Origin: Oscillospiraceae bacterium
GTDB lineage: Bacteria > Bacillota > Clostridia > Oscillospirales > Acutalibacteraceae
Direction: 5' to 3'
NCBI GenBank assembly: GCA_902786285.1
Contig: CADABX010000036.1
Span: 1-40,385 of the forward strand
Length of the DNA: 40,385 bases
The translations under genes and the position numbers were made by a program. Shown in pieces: positions 14,804-22,927 of the stretch (its first letter is position 1; each line of letters begins with the position of its first letter). The notes beneath the pieces are model-generated. The model worked only from the letters and a program-made list of their open reading frames with translations, was not told the origin of the DNA and did not search any database.

Positions 14804-16204
14804 TTATGCCCGGCTCCACTTCACGCCCTGCGGTGTGTCTTCCAAAATGATGCCGCGGGCTTTGAGCTCGTCGCGGATGCGGTCGGCTTCGGCCCAGTTT
14901 TTCGCTTTGCGGGCGGCGGTTCTTTGTTCAATCAGCGCTTCGATCTCGCTGTCGAGATCGTCCTTTTGCTTGCGGTTATACAGCAGACCCAGCACGCCGG
15001 TCAGTTCGTCAAAAACTTTGATTGCGTATTCCACAAGTGCCTTGCTCTGCACGCCCTCATTGACGTTCGTGTTGAGGTCGCGCACCAGCTCGAACACGCT
15101 GCCCAGCGCGTCGGCGGTGTTGAGGTCGTCCTCCATCGCGTCGATGAAGCTTTCCTTTCGTTTGTCGATCTGAGCGATAATCGCAGCGTCGTTCTCCCCT
15201 GCTTCGTCTTTGGCGTTTTGCAGCGCGAAATCGAGGTTGTCGCGGCAGGTGTAAAGGCGTTCGAGCGACGCCTTGCACTGCTCGATGGCGTCGAAGCTGT
15301 AGTTGATCGGGCTGCGATACTGGCAGGAGATCATCAGATAGCGGATCGGCTCATAGCCGAACTGTTCGGCCACGTCGCGCACGGTGAAGAAGTTGCCGAG
15401 CGATTTGCTCATCTTGACCTTGTCCACGGTGATAAAGCCGTTGTGCATCCAGTAGCGCGCAAACGGCGCGCCGTTGCAGCATTCACTCTGGGCGATCTCG
15501 TTTTCGTGGTGCGGGAAAATCAGATCCTGGCCGCCGCAGTGGATGTCGATCGTGGTGCCCAGATACCGGCGCACCATGGCCGAGCATTCGATATGCCAGC
15601 CCGGTCTGCCGTGGCCCCACGGGGAATCCCAATACGGCTCGCCCGGCTTGGCGCTTTTCCACAGGGCGAAATCCATCGGGTCTTTTTTCACTTCGCCGAT
15701 ATTGATGCGTGCGCCGGCTTCGAGCTCTTCGAGCGGCTGGTGGGAAAGCTTGCCGTATTCACTGAACTTTTTCGGGCTGAAATAGACGTCGCCGTCCACG
15801 GCGTAGGCGTAGCCTTTTTCAACAAGCGTACTGACGATGTCGATGATCTCGGCGATGTTTTCGGTCGCCTTCGGGTGCACCGTCGCTTCGCGCACGCCGA
15901 GGCCCTTCGCGTCGGTCCAGAATTCCTTGATATACGTTTCGGAGATCTCCTTAAACGTCACGCCTTCCTCGTTGGCGCGGCGGATGATCTTGTCGTCGAT
16001 GTCGGTGAAATTTTGCACAAACGTGACTTTATTACCGCGGTATTCGAGATAGCGGCGCAGCACGTCGAACACGCACAGCGGACGCGCGTTGCCGATGTGG
16101 ATGAAGTTATACACTGTCGGGCCGCAGGCGTAGATTTTGTATTCGCCCTCTTTCAGAGGGATCAGGTCTTCCTTTTGTCTTGTGAGCGTATTGAATATTT
16201 TCAT
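14804..16204 (-). CDS. cysS: Cysteinyl-tRNA synthetase
   Basis: This 466-aa protein charges tRNA-Cys. The class I signatures are complete: GPTVYNFIHIGNA with HIGN at residues 36-39, and KMSKS at 264-268. The zinc ligands Cys27, Cys207, His232 and Glu236 are all present. Length fits the family. The start is the ATG before KIFNTLTRQ, with AGGAG upstream; the reading frame extends 23 codons back without support. It follows cysE by 38 nt and shares its T-box-controlled transcript, so synthetase and cysteine synthesis respond together to uncharged tRNA-Cys. Confidence 0.98.
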   Translation of the reverse strand: MKIFNTLTRQKEDLIPLKEGEYKIYACGPTVYNFIHIGNARPLCVFDVLRRYLEYRGNKVTFVQNFTDIDDKIIRRANEEGVTFKEISETYIKEFWTDAKGLGVREATVHPKATENIAEIIDIVSTLVEKGYAYAVDGDVYFSPKKFSEYGKLSHQPLEELEAGARINIGEVKKDPMDFALWKSAKPGEPYWDSPWGHGRPGWHIECSAMVRRYLGTTIDIHCGGQDLIFPHHENEIAQSECCNGAPFARYWMHNGFITVDKVKMSKSLGNFFTVRDVAEQFGYEPIRYLMISCQYRSPINYSFDAIEQCKASLERLYTCRDNLDFALQNAKDEAGENDAAIIAQIDKRKESFIDAMEDDLNTADALGSVFELVRDLNTNVNEGVQSKALVEYAIKVFDELTGVLGLLYNRKQKDDLDSEIEALIEQRTAARKAKNWAEADRIRDELKARGIILEDTPQGVKWSRA

Positions 16205-16242
16205 CAGGTAAACTCCTTTCTTGCTTCTTGCTTCTTGCCTTC

Positions 16243-16950
16243 TTAGATGACCCAAAAATCTTCGTTGTTCCACAACGCGTTGTCTTTTTTTCCCTGCTTT
16301 TGCAGCCGCGGACAGGCGTTGCTCGCGTCGTCTAGCTCCTCCTCCAGCATATCCAACCGGGCACGCAGACCCGAAAGCTCCAGCTCCACCGGGTCGGCGA
16401 CGTGGATCTGGTCGAGCCGGTCTTTGACGCGGATGCCGTCCTGCTTGACGATCTTGGCCGGGATGCCGACCGCCGTGCAGTTCGGCGGAATCTCACTGAG
16501 GACGATCGAGCCCGAGGCGACGTTGGAGTTGTCGCCCACGGTGAACGGGCCTAAAATCTTGGCGCCGGCGCCGACCATCACATTGTTGCCCAAGGTCGGG
16601 TGGCGTTTGCCCTGGTCCTTGCCCGTGCCGCCGAGCGTGACGCCCTGATAGAGGATGCAGTCGTCGCCGATCACGGCCGTCTCGCCGATTACAACGCCTG
16701 TGCCGTGGTCGATGAAAAACCGGCGGCCGATTGTGGCGCCCGGGTGGATCTCGATATTCGTGCGGTGCACACAGCGCTGCGAGATCAGCCGGGCGAGAAA
16801 AAACAGTTTATGCGTATAGCACCAATGGGCGCGGCGGTACATCCGCACCGCCTTGAAGCCGGGATAGAGAAAAATGATTTCAAGATTGCTGCGCGCCGCT
16901 GGGTCGCGGTCTTTGATGCACTGCAAATCTTCCTTCAGTCTCGAAAACAT
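16243..16950 (-). CDS. cysE: Serine O-acetyltransferase
   Basis: This 235-aa enzyme acetylates serine with acetyl-CoA, the first step of cysteine synthesis. The left-handed beta-helix is visible as hexapeptide repeats (IHPGATIGRRFFIDHGTGVVIGE, quoted loosely from about residues 67-89; then GDDCILYQGVTLGGTG), and the catalytic His lies in the IDHGTG motif. The C-terminus is longer than in the minimal enzyme, with an acidic helix (LRARLDMLEEELDD) and a Trp-rich end. GGAGG lies before the ATG. It is the first gene after the cysteine T-box and is followed by cysS. Confidence 0.96.
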   Translation of the reverse strand: MFSRLKEDLQCIKDRDPAARSNLEIIFLYPGFKAVRMYRRAHWCYTHKLFFLARLISQRCVHRTNIEIHPGATIGRRFFIDHGTGVVIGETAVIGDDCILYQGVTLGGTGKDQGKRHPTLGNNVMVGAGAKILGPFTVGDNSNVASGSIVLSEIPPNCTAVGIPAKIVKQDGIRVKDRLDQIHVADPVELELSGLRARLDMLEEELDDASNACPRLQKQGKKDNALWNNEDFWVI

Positions 16951-16961
16951 CAGCTACCTCC

Positions 16962-17207
16962 AAAAAATAAAAGCCTCCGTTGCCCCAAAAGGCAACAGAG
17001 GCGTTCTCACGCGGTTCCACTCTGCTTTATCACTTGCAGTTTCCTGCGCCGGTAACGGCGGCTGCCCGGCCGCGGATACTTCGGTTCCCCGCGGCAGCTC
17101 GAAAGCGCACTTCAGCTTTTTCCGGCAAGACGCTTTCAGCACAGGGCGTCTCTCTCTTTGGCGCGGGTAGAAAGCCTACTCTTCTTTGTCAAAGCTTTTT
17201 TACTATC
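16962..17207 (-). ncRNA. T-box leader, cysteine-specific
   Basis: The leader of cysE-cysS carries the T-box core AGAGTGGAACCGCG (17023-17010), followed by a terminator with arms GCCTCTGTTGCC and GGCAACGGAGGC and a T-rich tail (17002-16962). The 5' part has the stem I features AAGAAGAGTAG, AGAGAGA and GTGCTGAAAGC. A TGC codon (17109-17107) sits in the specifier-loop position, fitting Cys. The bulge TGGA pairs with the UCCA end expected of tRNA-Cys, whose discriminator is U. Uncharged tRNA-Cys should stabilise the antiterminator and switch the operon on. Confidence 0.93.
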
Positions 17208-17213
17208 CAGTTT

Positions 17214-17242
17214 ATTATATGCGCACGCGCGCAGTTTGTCAA
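17214..17242 (-). promoter_or_regulatory. Promoter of the T-box/cysE/cysS operon
   Basis: A perfect TTGACA (17242-17237), 17-nt spacer and perfect TATAAT (17219-17214) on the minus strand. The -35 overlaps the stop codon of the upstream radical SAM gene. Confidence 0.9.
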
Positions 17243-18657
17243 GCCTGTTGCTGTTTTGCCTGTTCGGAATCGCGGTAAAACTGCGTTTTCGGGTGCGGGT
17301 GCGGATTGTTTGCCCAAAGCTCCTCCGCCACCGGCTTCCACGCGGCGGCAAATTTATCGCATTTGCTGCACAGCATATCGGCGGTCTCTTCGCCCTCGAG
17401 GTTGGTGGACTTCGCTTTGGTTTCGGCAATGATGCTGCGCAGGCACTGCGGATTTTCCAGCATCGGGCACGGGCGCAGATGGTTGTCGTTGAACGGCTGG
17501 TTGTGGTAATACGCCATAAACAGCGGACTGCGCAAGCCCTCGAGCAGCGTCTTTTCACGGATGTTGGAGTCGGAAAAATGGATGAACACACACGGCTCCA
17601 TATCGCCCGCGGCGTTGATGTGGAAATAGTTGCGTCCGCCGGCGATGCAGCCGCCGACGTATTCGCCGTCGTCCTGGAAATCCATGACAAACAAGGGCTT
17701 TCCGGTTTCGCCGTTTCTCGTTTTGCGCAGCCAGCGATACATAAACGCGCGCTGCTGCGGCGTCGGGATCAGCTCTTCCGGCGCGTTTTTGCCGACGGGC
17801 ATATAGTTGAAATAGAAGCCGAACTTGACGCCGAGCGAAACCATCTTGTCGAGGAACGCGTCGCTCGTGACCATATCGACGTTTTCACGTGTGTAGCACA
17901 CGGACATGCCGAACAGAATGCCTTTTTTCTTCAGCAGCTCCATCGCGCGGACCGCCGCTTCATACATGCCCTCGCCGCGGCGCGCGTCGGTGGTCTTTTG
18001 GGTTCCTTCAATCGACAGCGCCAGCGTCATGTTGCCCACACGCAGCAGCTCGTCGCAAAACGCCTCGTCGATCAGCGTGGCGTTGGTATAGGCGAGGAAG
18101 GCGCAGTCGGGGTTTTCTTCGCAAAGGGTGATGAGATCCTTTTTGCGCAGCAGCGGCTCGCCGCCTGTGAACATATAGACGTGGGTGCCGAGGGCTTTGC
18201 CCTGGCTGACGACCGAGCGCAGCTCGTCGAGACTCAGGCTGTTTTTGTGGCCGTATTCCGCCGCCCAGCAGCCCTTGCAGTGGCAGTTGCACGCGCTGGT
18301 CGGGTCGAGCAGGATCAGAAACGGAATATTGCAATGGTAGATTTCGCGGTTGGCGCGGACCTTTTTGGTGCCGTGGATCCCGGCGCCGACGCCCGCCGCA
18401 AGCAGGAATTTTTTGAGATACCGGTGATCCGTGTCGCGCAGAATGTTCAGCGCAAACTGATAATACGGGCCCTTGCCTTCGCGGATCACATTTTGCATGG
18501 CGTCGAGGTTCTTTTCGGGAAAGATGCCGCCGAGCAGAAAACGGGTACGGGAAAGCAGCCGCAGGATGTTTTTCTGCGGATCCTTGTTGATATATTTCAG
18601 CAGCCGGTCGAGCGTCAGCGCCGCCGCTTTGCGCTGGAGTGTTTCTTTCAGTTTCAT
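17239..18657 (-). CDS. Radical SAM protein with SPASM-like C-terminal cysteines
   Basis: This 472-aa protein has the radical SAM cluster motif CxxxCxxC at Cys123, Cys127 and Cys130, with an extra Cys125 in between, and the SAM-binding FTGGEPLL. The C-terminal part has additional cysteines in an order like SPASM auxiliary-cluster domains: GGCIAGG, EPCVFIHF, RPCPMLENPQC and CSKC. The first 100 residues are helical with no recognised domain. Close relatives in Clostridia are annotated only as radical SAM/SPASM proteins; there is no peptide substrate gene beside it, so the target is unknown. The ATG has GAGGT upstream. It appears monocistronic, with a TGGACA-N16-TATAAT promoter at 18717-18690. 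Confidence 0.9.
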   Translation of the reverse strand: MKLKETLQRKAAALTLDRLLKYINKDPQKNILRLLSRTRFLLGGIFPEKNLDAMQNVIREGKGPYYQFALNILRDTDHRYLKKFLLAAGVGAGIHGTKKVRANREIYHCNIPFLILLDPTSACNCHCKGCWAAEYGHKNSLSLDELRSVVSQGKALGTHVYMFTGGEPLLRKKDLITLCEENPDCAFLAYTNATLIDEAFCDELLRVGNMTLALSIEGTQKTTDARRGEGMYEAAVRAMELLKKKGILFGMSVCYTRENVDMVTSDAFLDKMVSLGVKFGFYFNYMPVGKNAPEELIPTPQQRAFMYRWLRKTRNGETGKPLFVMDFQDDGEYVGGCIAGGRNYFHINAAGDMEPCVFIHFSDSNIREKTLLEGLRSPLFMAYYHNQPFNDNHLRPCPMLENPQCLRSIIAETKAKSTNLEGEETADMLCSKCDKFAAAWKPVAEELWANNPHPHPKTQFYRDSEQAKQQQA

Positions 18658-18689
18658 ATGTTACCTCGTAACCAAAATCATTGCATTAT

Positions 18690-18717
18690 ATTATACCACG
18701 AAAACCGAAAATGTCCA
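18690..18717 (-). promoter_or_regulatory. Promoter of the radical SAM gene
   Basis: The minus strand has TGGACA (18717-18712), 16 nt, and TATAAT (18695-18690); a second overlapping TATAAT follows 5 nt later. Confidence 0.55.
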
Positions 18718-18786
18718 CTCTTTTTTTACACACATTTGCACTTGAGAAAGAAAATAAAAATCTTTCTTCCATTTAGGGTTGCTTTA

Positions 18787-18795
18787 TGGTATACT
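18787..18795 (+). promoter_or_regulatory. Extended -10 promoter of the YdcF-SecB-DUF1292 unit
   Basis: TGGTATACT fits the extended -10 form, 28 nt before the ATG at 18824. No clear -35 is seen. Confidence 0.5.
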
Positions 18796-18823
18796 ATATA
18801 AGATAAGGATGGGAGTGATTGAC

Positions 18824-19399
18824 ATGAAAGGAAAGGCGATTTTGGGCGCCGCGGTGTCGCTCGGTGCGGCGTTTGCCGCGCTGGAAGCGAAAGCGAGCCG
18901 CGGCAAATGTCCTTTTCCGCCCGACGTGCTGCTGATTCTCGGCTGCCGGGTGCGCGGCAATGAGCCGGAACCCATGCTGCGTATGCGCGCCGAACGTGCG
19001 GCGCAGTTTTTAGTGCGGCATCCCGCCTGTACGGCCGTGTGCTGCGGCGGCATCGTCCACGACGACCAGCAAAAAAGCGAAGCGCAGGCCATCCGTGAGA
19101 TTTTGCTGCAAAACGGCATATCCGCCGACCGCATTTTGCTCGAAGACAAATCGCAGACAACCTTTGAAAACTTTGTCAACGCAAAGCGGATGCTGGCGGA
19201 CGCGGGCATCCCTGCAGATCACGTCGCGTTTTTGTCAAGCGACTTTCATCTTTTGCGCGCGTCGCTGATCGGGCGGCTTGCCGGCGTAAACGCCGGAACG
19301 GTTGCCGCGCCGTCGCCGCAAAACGAAAAGCTCAAAAACTATTTGCGAGAAGCTTTGGTGTTCCCGCTGCTGCCGCTGGAATATCTGAAGAAACGATAA
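18824..19399 (+). CDS. YdcF-family (DUF218) protein
   Basis: This 191-aa protein has one short N-terminal hydrophobic segment (about residues 4-20) and a DUF218 domain. Family landmarks are LLILGCRVRGNEPEPMLRMR, the CCGGI strand, SEAQAI and the EDKSQTTFENFVNAK segment (the first is about residues 37-56). Members include SanA, YdcF and ElyC, linked to envelope functions such as barrier or precursor lipid handling; the activity is not established. The start is the ATG after GGGAG. It leads a tight unit with a SecB-like chaperone gene 11 nt downstream and a DUF1292 gene that overlaps the latter. Confidence 0.88.
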   Translation: MKGKAILGAAVSLGAAFAALEAKASRGKCPFPPDVLLILGCRVRGNEPEPMLRMRAERAAQFLVRHPACTAVCCGGIVHDDQQKSEAQAIREILLQNGISADRILLEDKSQTTFENFVNAKRMLADAGIPADHVAFLSSDFHLLRASLIGRLAGVNAGTVAAPSPQNEKLKNYLREALVFPLLPLEYLKKR

Positions 19400-19410
19400 C
19401 GGAGGGCATT

Positions 19411-19830
19411 ATGGCAAACGTACAGATGAAAAACTATAAGGTGAAGTCTTTGGAATTTCACAACGAGATCCAGGGCAAGGTGCAGCTGAAGCTCAGCAAC
19501 AAGGTTTCGCACAACGTGCGCTATATGAAGCCCGATTTGTGCGAAGGCACCATGACGGTCGAGGTGTTCGACAAGGAGCGTCCCGACGTGCTCAACATCA
19601 AAACGACGGTCGTGGGGCTGTTTCAGATCAAAAAGCAGGTGGAAAAGGAATTTTTGCATGTCGACACGTTCAAAGAGCTGTTTCCGTTTGCCAAAGCGCT
19701 GGTAACAACCGTTTCCGCCAACGCCGGCATCCCGCCGATCATCGTGCAGGACGTCGATATCGAATCGCAGGAGATCTACCGGTTTGACCTGCCTGCCCGC
19801 AAAAAGAAGGAGGACGAGGGCGATGTGTGA
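19411..19830 (+). CDS. SecB-like protein-export chaperone
   Basis: This 139-aa protein has the size and pattern of SecB: a beta-rich core (VKSLEFHNEIQGKVQLKL, about residues 11-28, and TVVGLFQIKKQ) and the C-terminal helix region LFPFAKALVTTVSANAGIPP, which parallels the SecB consensus of an aromatic-rich PYAR helix followed by AG-PP. SecB holds preproteins unfolded for SecA. The zinc-binding SecA-docking tail of proteobacterial SecB is missing; the end is instead basic then acidic (RKKKEDEGD). Classical SecB is rare in Gram-positives, where SecB-like proteins often serve other clients. GGAGGG precedes the ATG. The stop overlaps the next start by 8 nt. Confidence 0.7.
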   Translation: MANVQMKNYKVKSLEFHNEIQGKVQLKLSNKVSHNVRYMKPDLCEGTMTVEVFDKERPDVLNIKTTVVGLFQIKKQVEKEFLHVDTFKELFPFAKALVTTVSANAGIPPIIVQDVDIESQEIYRFDLPARKKKEDEGDV

Positions 19831-20113
19831 TCTGCTTTCCCAACTCAACGACGAAGACGAAGAAGCCATCGTGACCATCACGGACACCGACGGCGAAACG
19901 GGACAGTATGAATTTCTGGACCTCGTGTTTCTGGGTGACCGGCAGTTTGCCGTGGTGTCGCCTGTCGGCTCCGACGGCGACGTGGAGATTTTCCGCGTGA
20001 TGCAATATGAAACCGGCGAAGCCTATATCCGCGTCCAGGATGAGGTGACACTTTTGCGCGTGTTTGACATCTTTCGGCTCAAGAATGAGGACGAGCTGGA
20101 TTTTGACGAATAA
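19823..20113 (+). CDS. DUF1292 acidic protein (YrzB-like)
   Basis: This 96-aa acidic protein matches DUF1292, common in Firmicutes and usually near mltG, ruvX or alanyl-tRNA synthetase genes. The pattern is an acidic start (NDEDEEAIVTITDTDG), EFLDLVFLGDRQFAVVSP, and then EVEIFRV-like and LRVFDIF segments. Its function is unknown. The ATG lies inside the end of the SecB-like gene, with AGGAGG 10 nt upstream, so translation is coupled. It is not in its usual neighbourhood here. Confidence 0.88.
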   Translation: MCDLLSQLNDEDEEAIVTITDTDGETGQYEFLDLVFLGDRQFAVVSPVGSDGDVEIFRVMQYETGEAYIRVQDEVTLLRVFDIFRLKNEDELDFDE

Positions 20114-20149
20114 AAGACGCAGGGATTTATGAGAAATTCTTGCAGACGG

Positions 20150-20178
20150 TTGAATTTTTGCGCGTAAAGGCGTATAAT
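20150..20178 (+). promoter_or_regulatory. Promoter of the DivIVA-like gene
   Basis: TTGAAT (20150-20155), a 17-nt spacer and TATAAT (20173-20178), 35 nt before the ATG at 20214. Confidence 0.75.
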
Positions 20179-20213
20179 AAATTTTGATACTTTGACCGGG
20201 GAGGATGGCAGGT

Positions 20214-20642
20214 ATGGCAAACGAACTCTTTTCGATCCAGCCCGAGGGCTACAGCACCGAGGAAGTGGATCGCTATATCGACATGCTGCAGGAGGAATAT
20301 CGCAACGCGATTGCCTGGGGCGAAGAGATGGAAGCGAAGCTGCAGGAAGTGGAAAACAGCCTGAAGGAAAACGGCATGTATTTTACCTTGCAGCCCGACA
20401 ATAAGGATGAAGTGGTTGCAAGCGTGTTTATGCAGCTGACCGAAACGGTGAACCAGACCAAGGCCGCCGCGCAGGAAAAAGCCGAGCAGATCATCGCCAG
20501 CGCCAACGAAAAAAGCCGCGGCATCGTCCGTCAGGCGATGGAAAACTCCGTGCAGATCCGCACGGAAAACAACATGATTATGGACAACCTCAAGAGCATC
20601 AAGAATATGATCGAGGTCGTTTTGGAAAAAGGCATTCAGTAA
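20214..20642 (+). CDS. DivIVA-like domain protein
   Basis: This 142-aa protein begins with the DivIVA N-terminal lipid-binding motif in recognisable form (LFSIQPEGYSTEEVDRYIDM, residues about 4-23), followed by a coiled coil of about 40 residues, a linker, and a second coiled coil (QTKAAAQEKAEQIIASANEK). DivIVA/GpsB proteins gather at curved membrane and organise cell-division or wall machinery. It is shorter than DivIVA proper. I chose the ATG at 20214, 10 nt after GGGGAGG; an ATG at 20205 overlaps that site. The large membrane protein gene follows at 34 nt, so the two are probably partners in one transcript. Confidence 0.85.
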   Translation: MANELFSIQPEGYSTEEVDRYIDMLQEEYRNAIAWGEEMEAKLQEVENSLKENGMYFTLQPDNKDEVVASVFMQLTETVNQTKAAAQEKAEQIIASANEKSRGIVRQAMENSVQIRTENNMIMDNLKSIKNMIEVVLEKGIQ

Positions 20643-20676
20643 TATTGCCAAAACGCAGTGCCGATAAAAGGATGTG

Positions 20677-22890
20677 ATGAATTTGGCACCATACAGACCG
20701 AAGAGCCTGGATGAACTGAATCAGGCCTATGATAAAGCCAAAGAAGCCGAACGCGCAGCCAGACCGCAGCCGCCCGTTCAACCGGCACCGCAGCCGGCGC
20801 AAAAACCTGCTTCGCAGCCGCATACGTCCATCGCGGACGCCGTGCGTGCCCGCGAAAACACGCAGGCGCTTTCCGGCGCGGTTGACGATTTTATCAAGAA
20901 TTTCTCTGCCAAAGAGGCTGCGCCGCACAGCGCCTATGCCCAGGCCAAGGAGACGACCGCAGCAAAGAGCGCCGCGGTACAGCAGGAGATCGAAAAAGAA
21001 GCGCAGCAGGCGTTTGACGACGTGCTTGCCTTCCCCGATCTTTCCACGCATGCGCCGGAGCCGCCGGCCTATCAGCGCTATGCCCACGAGGAAGCGCCGA
21101 TCAAGGAGGGCGATCTGTCCGGGCTGATGGACGAGTATATCGCCGTGATGACCGACCAGAACGGCGAAGACGACAACCGCCGCTCGTTTTTGCGCCGCCG
21201 CAAGGAGCGCAAAAAGAACAAGCTTTCGCACCACAGCGACAGCGAAGCGGCCGCCGATCTGTTTGATCTTGCCGACCCGGCGCCGGCCGCACCCGAAGTG
21301 CCGCAGCCGCCGGTGGTCAGCTATGAACCGCCTGTCCCGCCGGTCGAGATTCCGGTCGAGGAACCCGTCGCGCCGGTCGAGATTCAAGAGCCTGTCGCGC
21401 CGGTCGAAATTCCGTTTGAGGAGCCCGTCGCGCCGGTCGAGATTCCGTTTGAGGAGCCCGTCGCGCCGGTTGAGATTCCGGTCGAAGAACCCGTCGCACC
21501 GGTTGAAATTCCGTTTGAGGAACCCGTCGCGCCGGTTGAAATTCCGGTCGAAGAACCCGTCGCGCCGGTTGAAATTCCGGTGGAAGAACCTGTCGCGCCG
21601 GTCGAGATCCCGGTGGAAGAACCTGTCGCGCCGGCCAAAGCACCGGCCGAACCGGTTGCGCCGCGGATGCCCGAATATACGCCGTATCACTCCCCGCTGG
21701 AGGAACAGCGCAAAGCGATGGATATGGCGCCGCCTGTGCGCACCGAGAAAAAACCGAAGCGCAAGATCAATATGGAACCGGAACCGGTCTTCGATCCGCA
21801 CCGGCTGTTTGCCGATCTGGACGATGACGACGCGCCTGCCGCGCCCGTGACGCCGGTTGCTGCCCCGCAGCCGGAGCCGGAAGTGATTTCGGAGCCGATC
21901 GCGGAAGCGCCGCAGCCGGAACCGGAAGCAGTTGCCGCACCGAAGGAAGCGCCTGCCGAAGTGCCGCAGACGTTTGAAGACGTTGTCAGCTACAGCAGCG
22001 AAACCGAAAACGACCGCTTTACCCCGGCCGCGCAACCGCAGCCGGAGCCCGAAGCCGCACCGGAAGCAGCGCCGGCCGAAACGCCCGACGCGCCACAGCC
22101 GGACGACGACGAGATCGACTACGACGAATTTGCCGCCACGGAGCTGCAGCAGGAAGTGGTGATCCGGCCGTCCAAGGTCAAGGTCTTCTTTAAAGTGATT
22201 GTCACACTGCTGCTGATTGTCAGCCTGCTCGCTACCGCGTGTGTGGGTCTGATCAAAACCGTGATGAACGTCAACACCGGCAAATCCGCGTTCGGCGACT
22301 ACTACTTCTTTGCCGTATCCAACGAATACGCCAACGTCGGCATCCACAGCGGCGATCTGATCCTTGCCAAGCGCAAGCTGCCGGTGGAGCTGGGCGAAAC
22401 GGCGGTCTATGTGGATCCCGACACGCGCTCGTTCTCCTTTGGCCGCAACGACGCCAGTTCTCCCGACCCGGAGATCTATAACGCGCTGATCTACAACCTG
22501 TCCGGCATCGCTGTACGCGAAGAAAACCTGCTCGGTGTGGTTCAAAAGACCGTGCCGCAGGGCGGGACCGTTGTGCGTATGGTGCTCAACGACTTTTATA
22601 CATATCTCGGCGCATGTGTCGGCGCCTTCCTGTTCCTGCTGCTGATCCGCGTCATCTTCCTGCGCAAGAAACGCAGATATATGACTGTGGAGGAGCTCGC
22701 GCAGCAGAGCGCTTCCGCCGCCGCGCCGAAGAAGGGCAAAGCCAAAAAAGAAAAGAAAGCGAAGGCTGAAAAGGTCAAGCCGGAAAAGAAAGCGAAAAAA
22801 GAAAAGAAGCAAAAAGCCGCACCTGCTGCAGAGCCGCAGGCACCTGCCGTTTTGACGCAGGACGAAGATCTGTTCAGCGATATTGACTGA
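20677..22890 (+). CDS. Large disordered membrane protein with a degenerate signal-peptidase-like domain
   Basis: This 737-aa protein has a long N-terminal part (about 1-500) rich in Pro, Ala and Glu, expected to be disordered and cytoplasmic, including nine tandem 11-residue VEIPVEEPVAP-type units. A membrane segment (about 508-530) leads to an outside domain whose SNEYANVGIHSGDLILAKR and ETAVYVDP stretches resemble type I signal peptidase (SipW-like) around its GD motif, but the catalytic Ser of S-x-S-M is absent. A second membrane segment (about 650-670) is followed by a tail of Lys-rich blocks. I infer a scaffold rather than an enzyme. The ATG at 20677 follows an AAAGG site. A terminator at 22897 ends the unit begun by the DivIVA-like gene. 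Confidence 0.72.
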   Translation: MNLAPYRPKSLDELNQAYDKAKEAERAARPQPPVQPAPQPAQKPASQPHTSIADAVRARENTQALSGAVDDFIKNFSAKEAAPHSAYAQAKETTAAKSAAVQQEIEKEAQQAFDDVLAFPDLSTHAPEPPAYQRYAHEEAPIKEGDLSGLMDEYIAVMTDQNGEDDNRRSFLRRRKERKKNKLSHHSDSEAAADLFDLADPAPAAPEVPQPPVVSYEPPVPPVEIPVEEPVAPVEIQEPVAPVEIPFEEPVAPVEIPFEEPVAPVEIPVEEPVAPVEIPFEEPVAPVEIPVEEPVAPVEIPVEEPVAPVEIPVEEPVAPAKAPAEPVAPRMPEYTPYHSPLEEQRKAMDMAPPVRTEKKPKRKINMEPEPVFDPHRLFADLDDDDAPAAPVTPVAAPQPEPEVISEPIAEAPQPEPEAVAAPKEAPAEVPQTFEDVVSYSSETENDRFTPAAQPQPEPEAAPEAAPAETPDAPQPDDDEIDYDEFAATELQQEVVIRPSKVKVFFKVIVTLLLIVSLLATACVGLIKTVMNVNTGKSAFGDYYFFAVSNEYANVGIHSGDLILAKRKLPVELGETAVYVDPDTRSFSFGRNDASSPDPEIYNALIYNLSGIAVREENLLGVVQKTVPQGGTVVRMVLNDFYTYLGACVGAFLFLLLIRVIFLRKKRRYMTVEELAQQSASAAAPKKGKAKKEKKAKAEKVKPEKKAKKEKKQKAAPAAEPQAPAVLTQDEDLFSDID
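21343..21633 (+). repeat. 33-bp coding minisatellite
   Basis: Nine in-frame units encode VEIP(V/F)EEPVAP; the second unit lacks two codons. Nucleotide copies are close but not identical, with changes mostly at third positions, so the array has been kept as protein. It is likely to vary in copy number between strains. Confidence 0.93.
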
Positions 22891-22896
22891 TTCCAA

Positions 22897-22925
22897 AGCT
22901 CGTCTCGTTTGAGACGGGCTTTTTT
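22897..22925 (+). terminator. Intrinsic terminator
   Basis: AGCTCGTCTC and GAGACGGGCT pair with one G-U around a GTTT loop and are followed by TTTTT. Confidence 0.9.
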
Positions 22926-22927
22926 AC

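Noticed and set aside
21343-21633. Regular 33-bp repeats considered as a CRISPR array
   Set aside because: There are no unique spacers; units are contiguous, in frame and encode a protein repeat. No cas gene is nearby.
20599-22896. 765-codon minus-strand open frame rich in Arg, Gly and Phe
   Set aside because: It is antisense to the DivIVA-partner gene; its composition is that of a shadow of a Pro/Glu-repeat gene in GC-rich DNA, and it has no ribosome site or domain.
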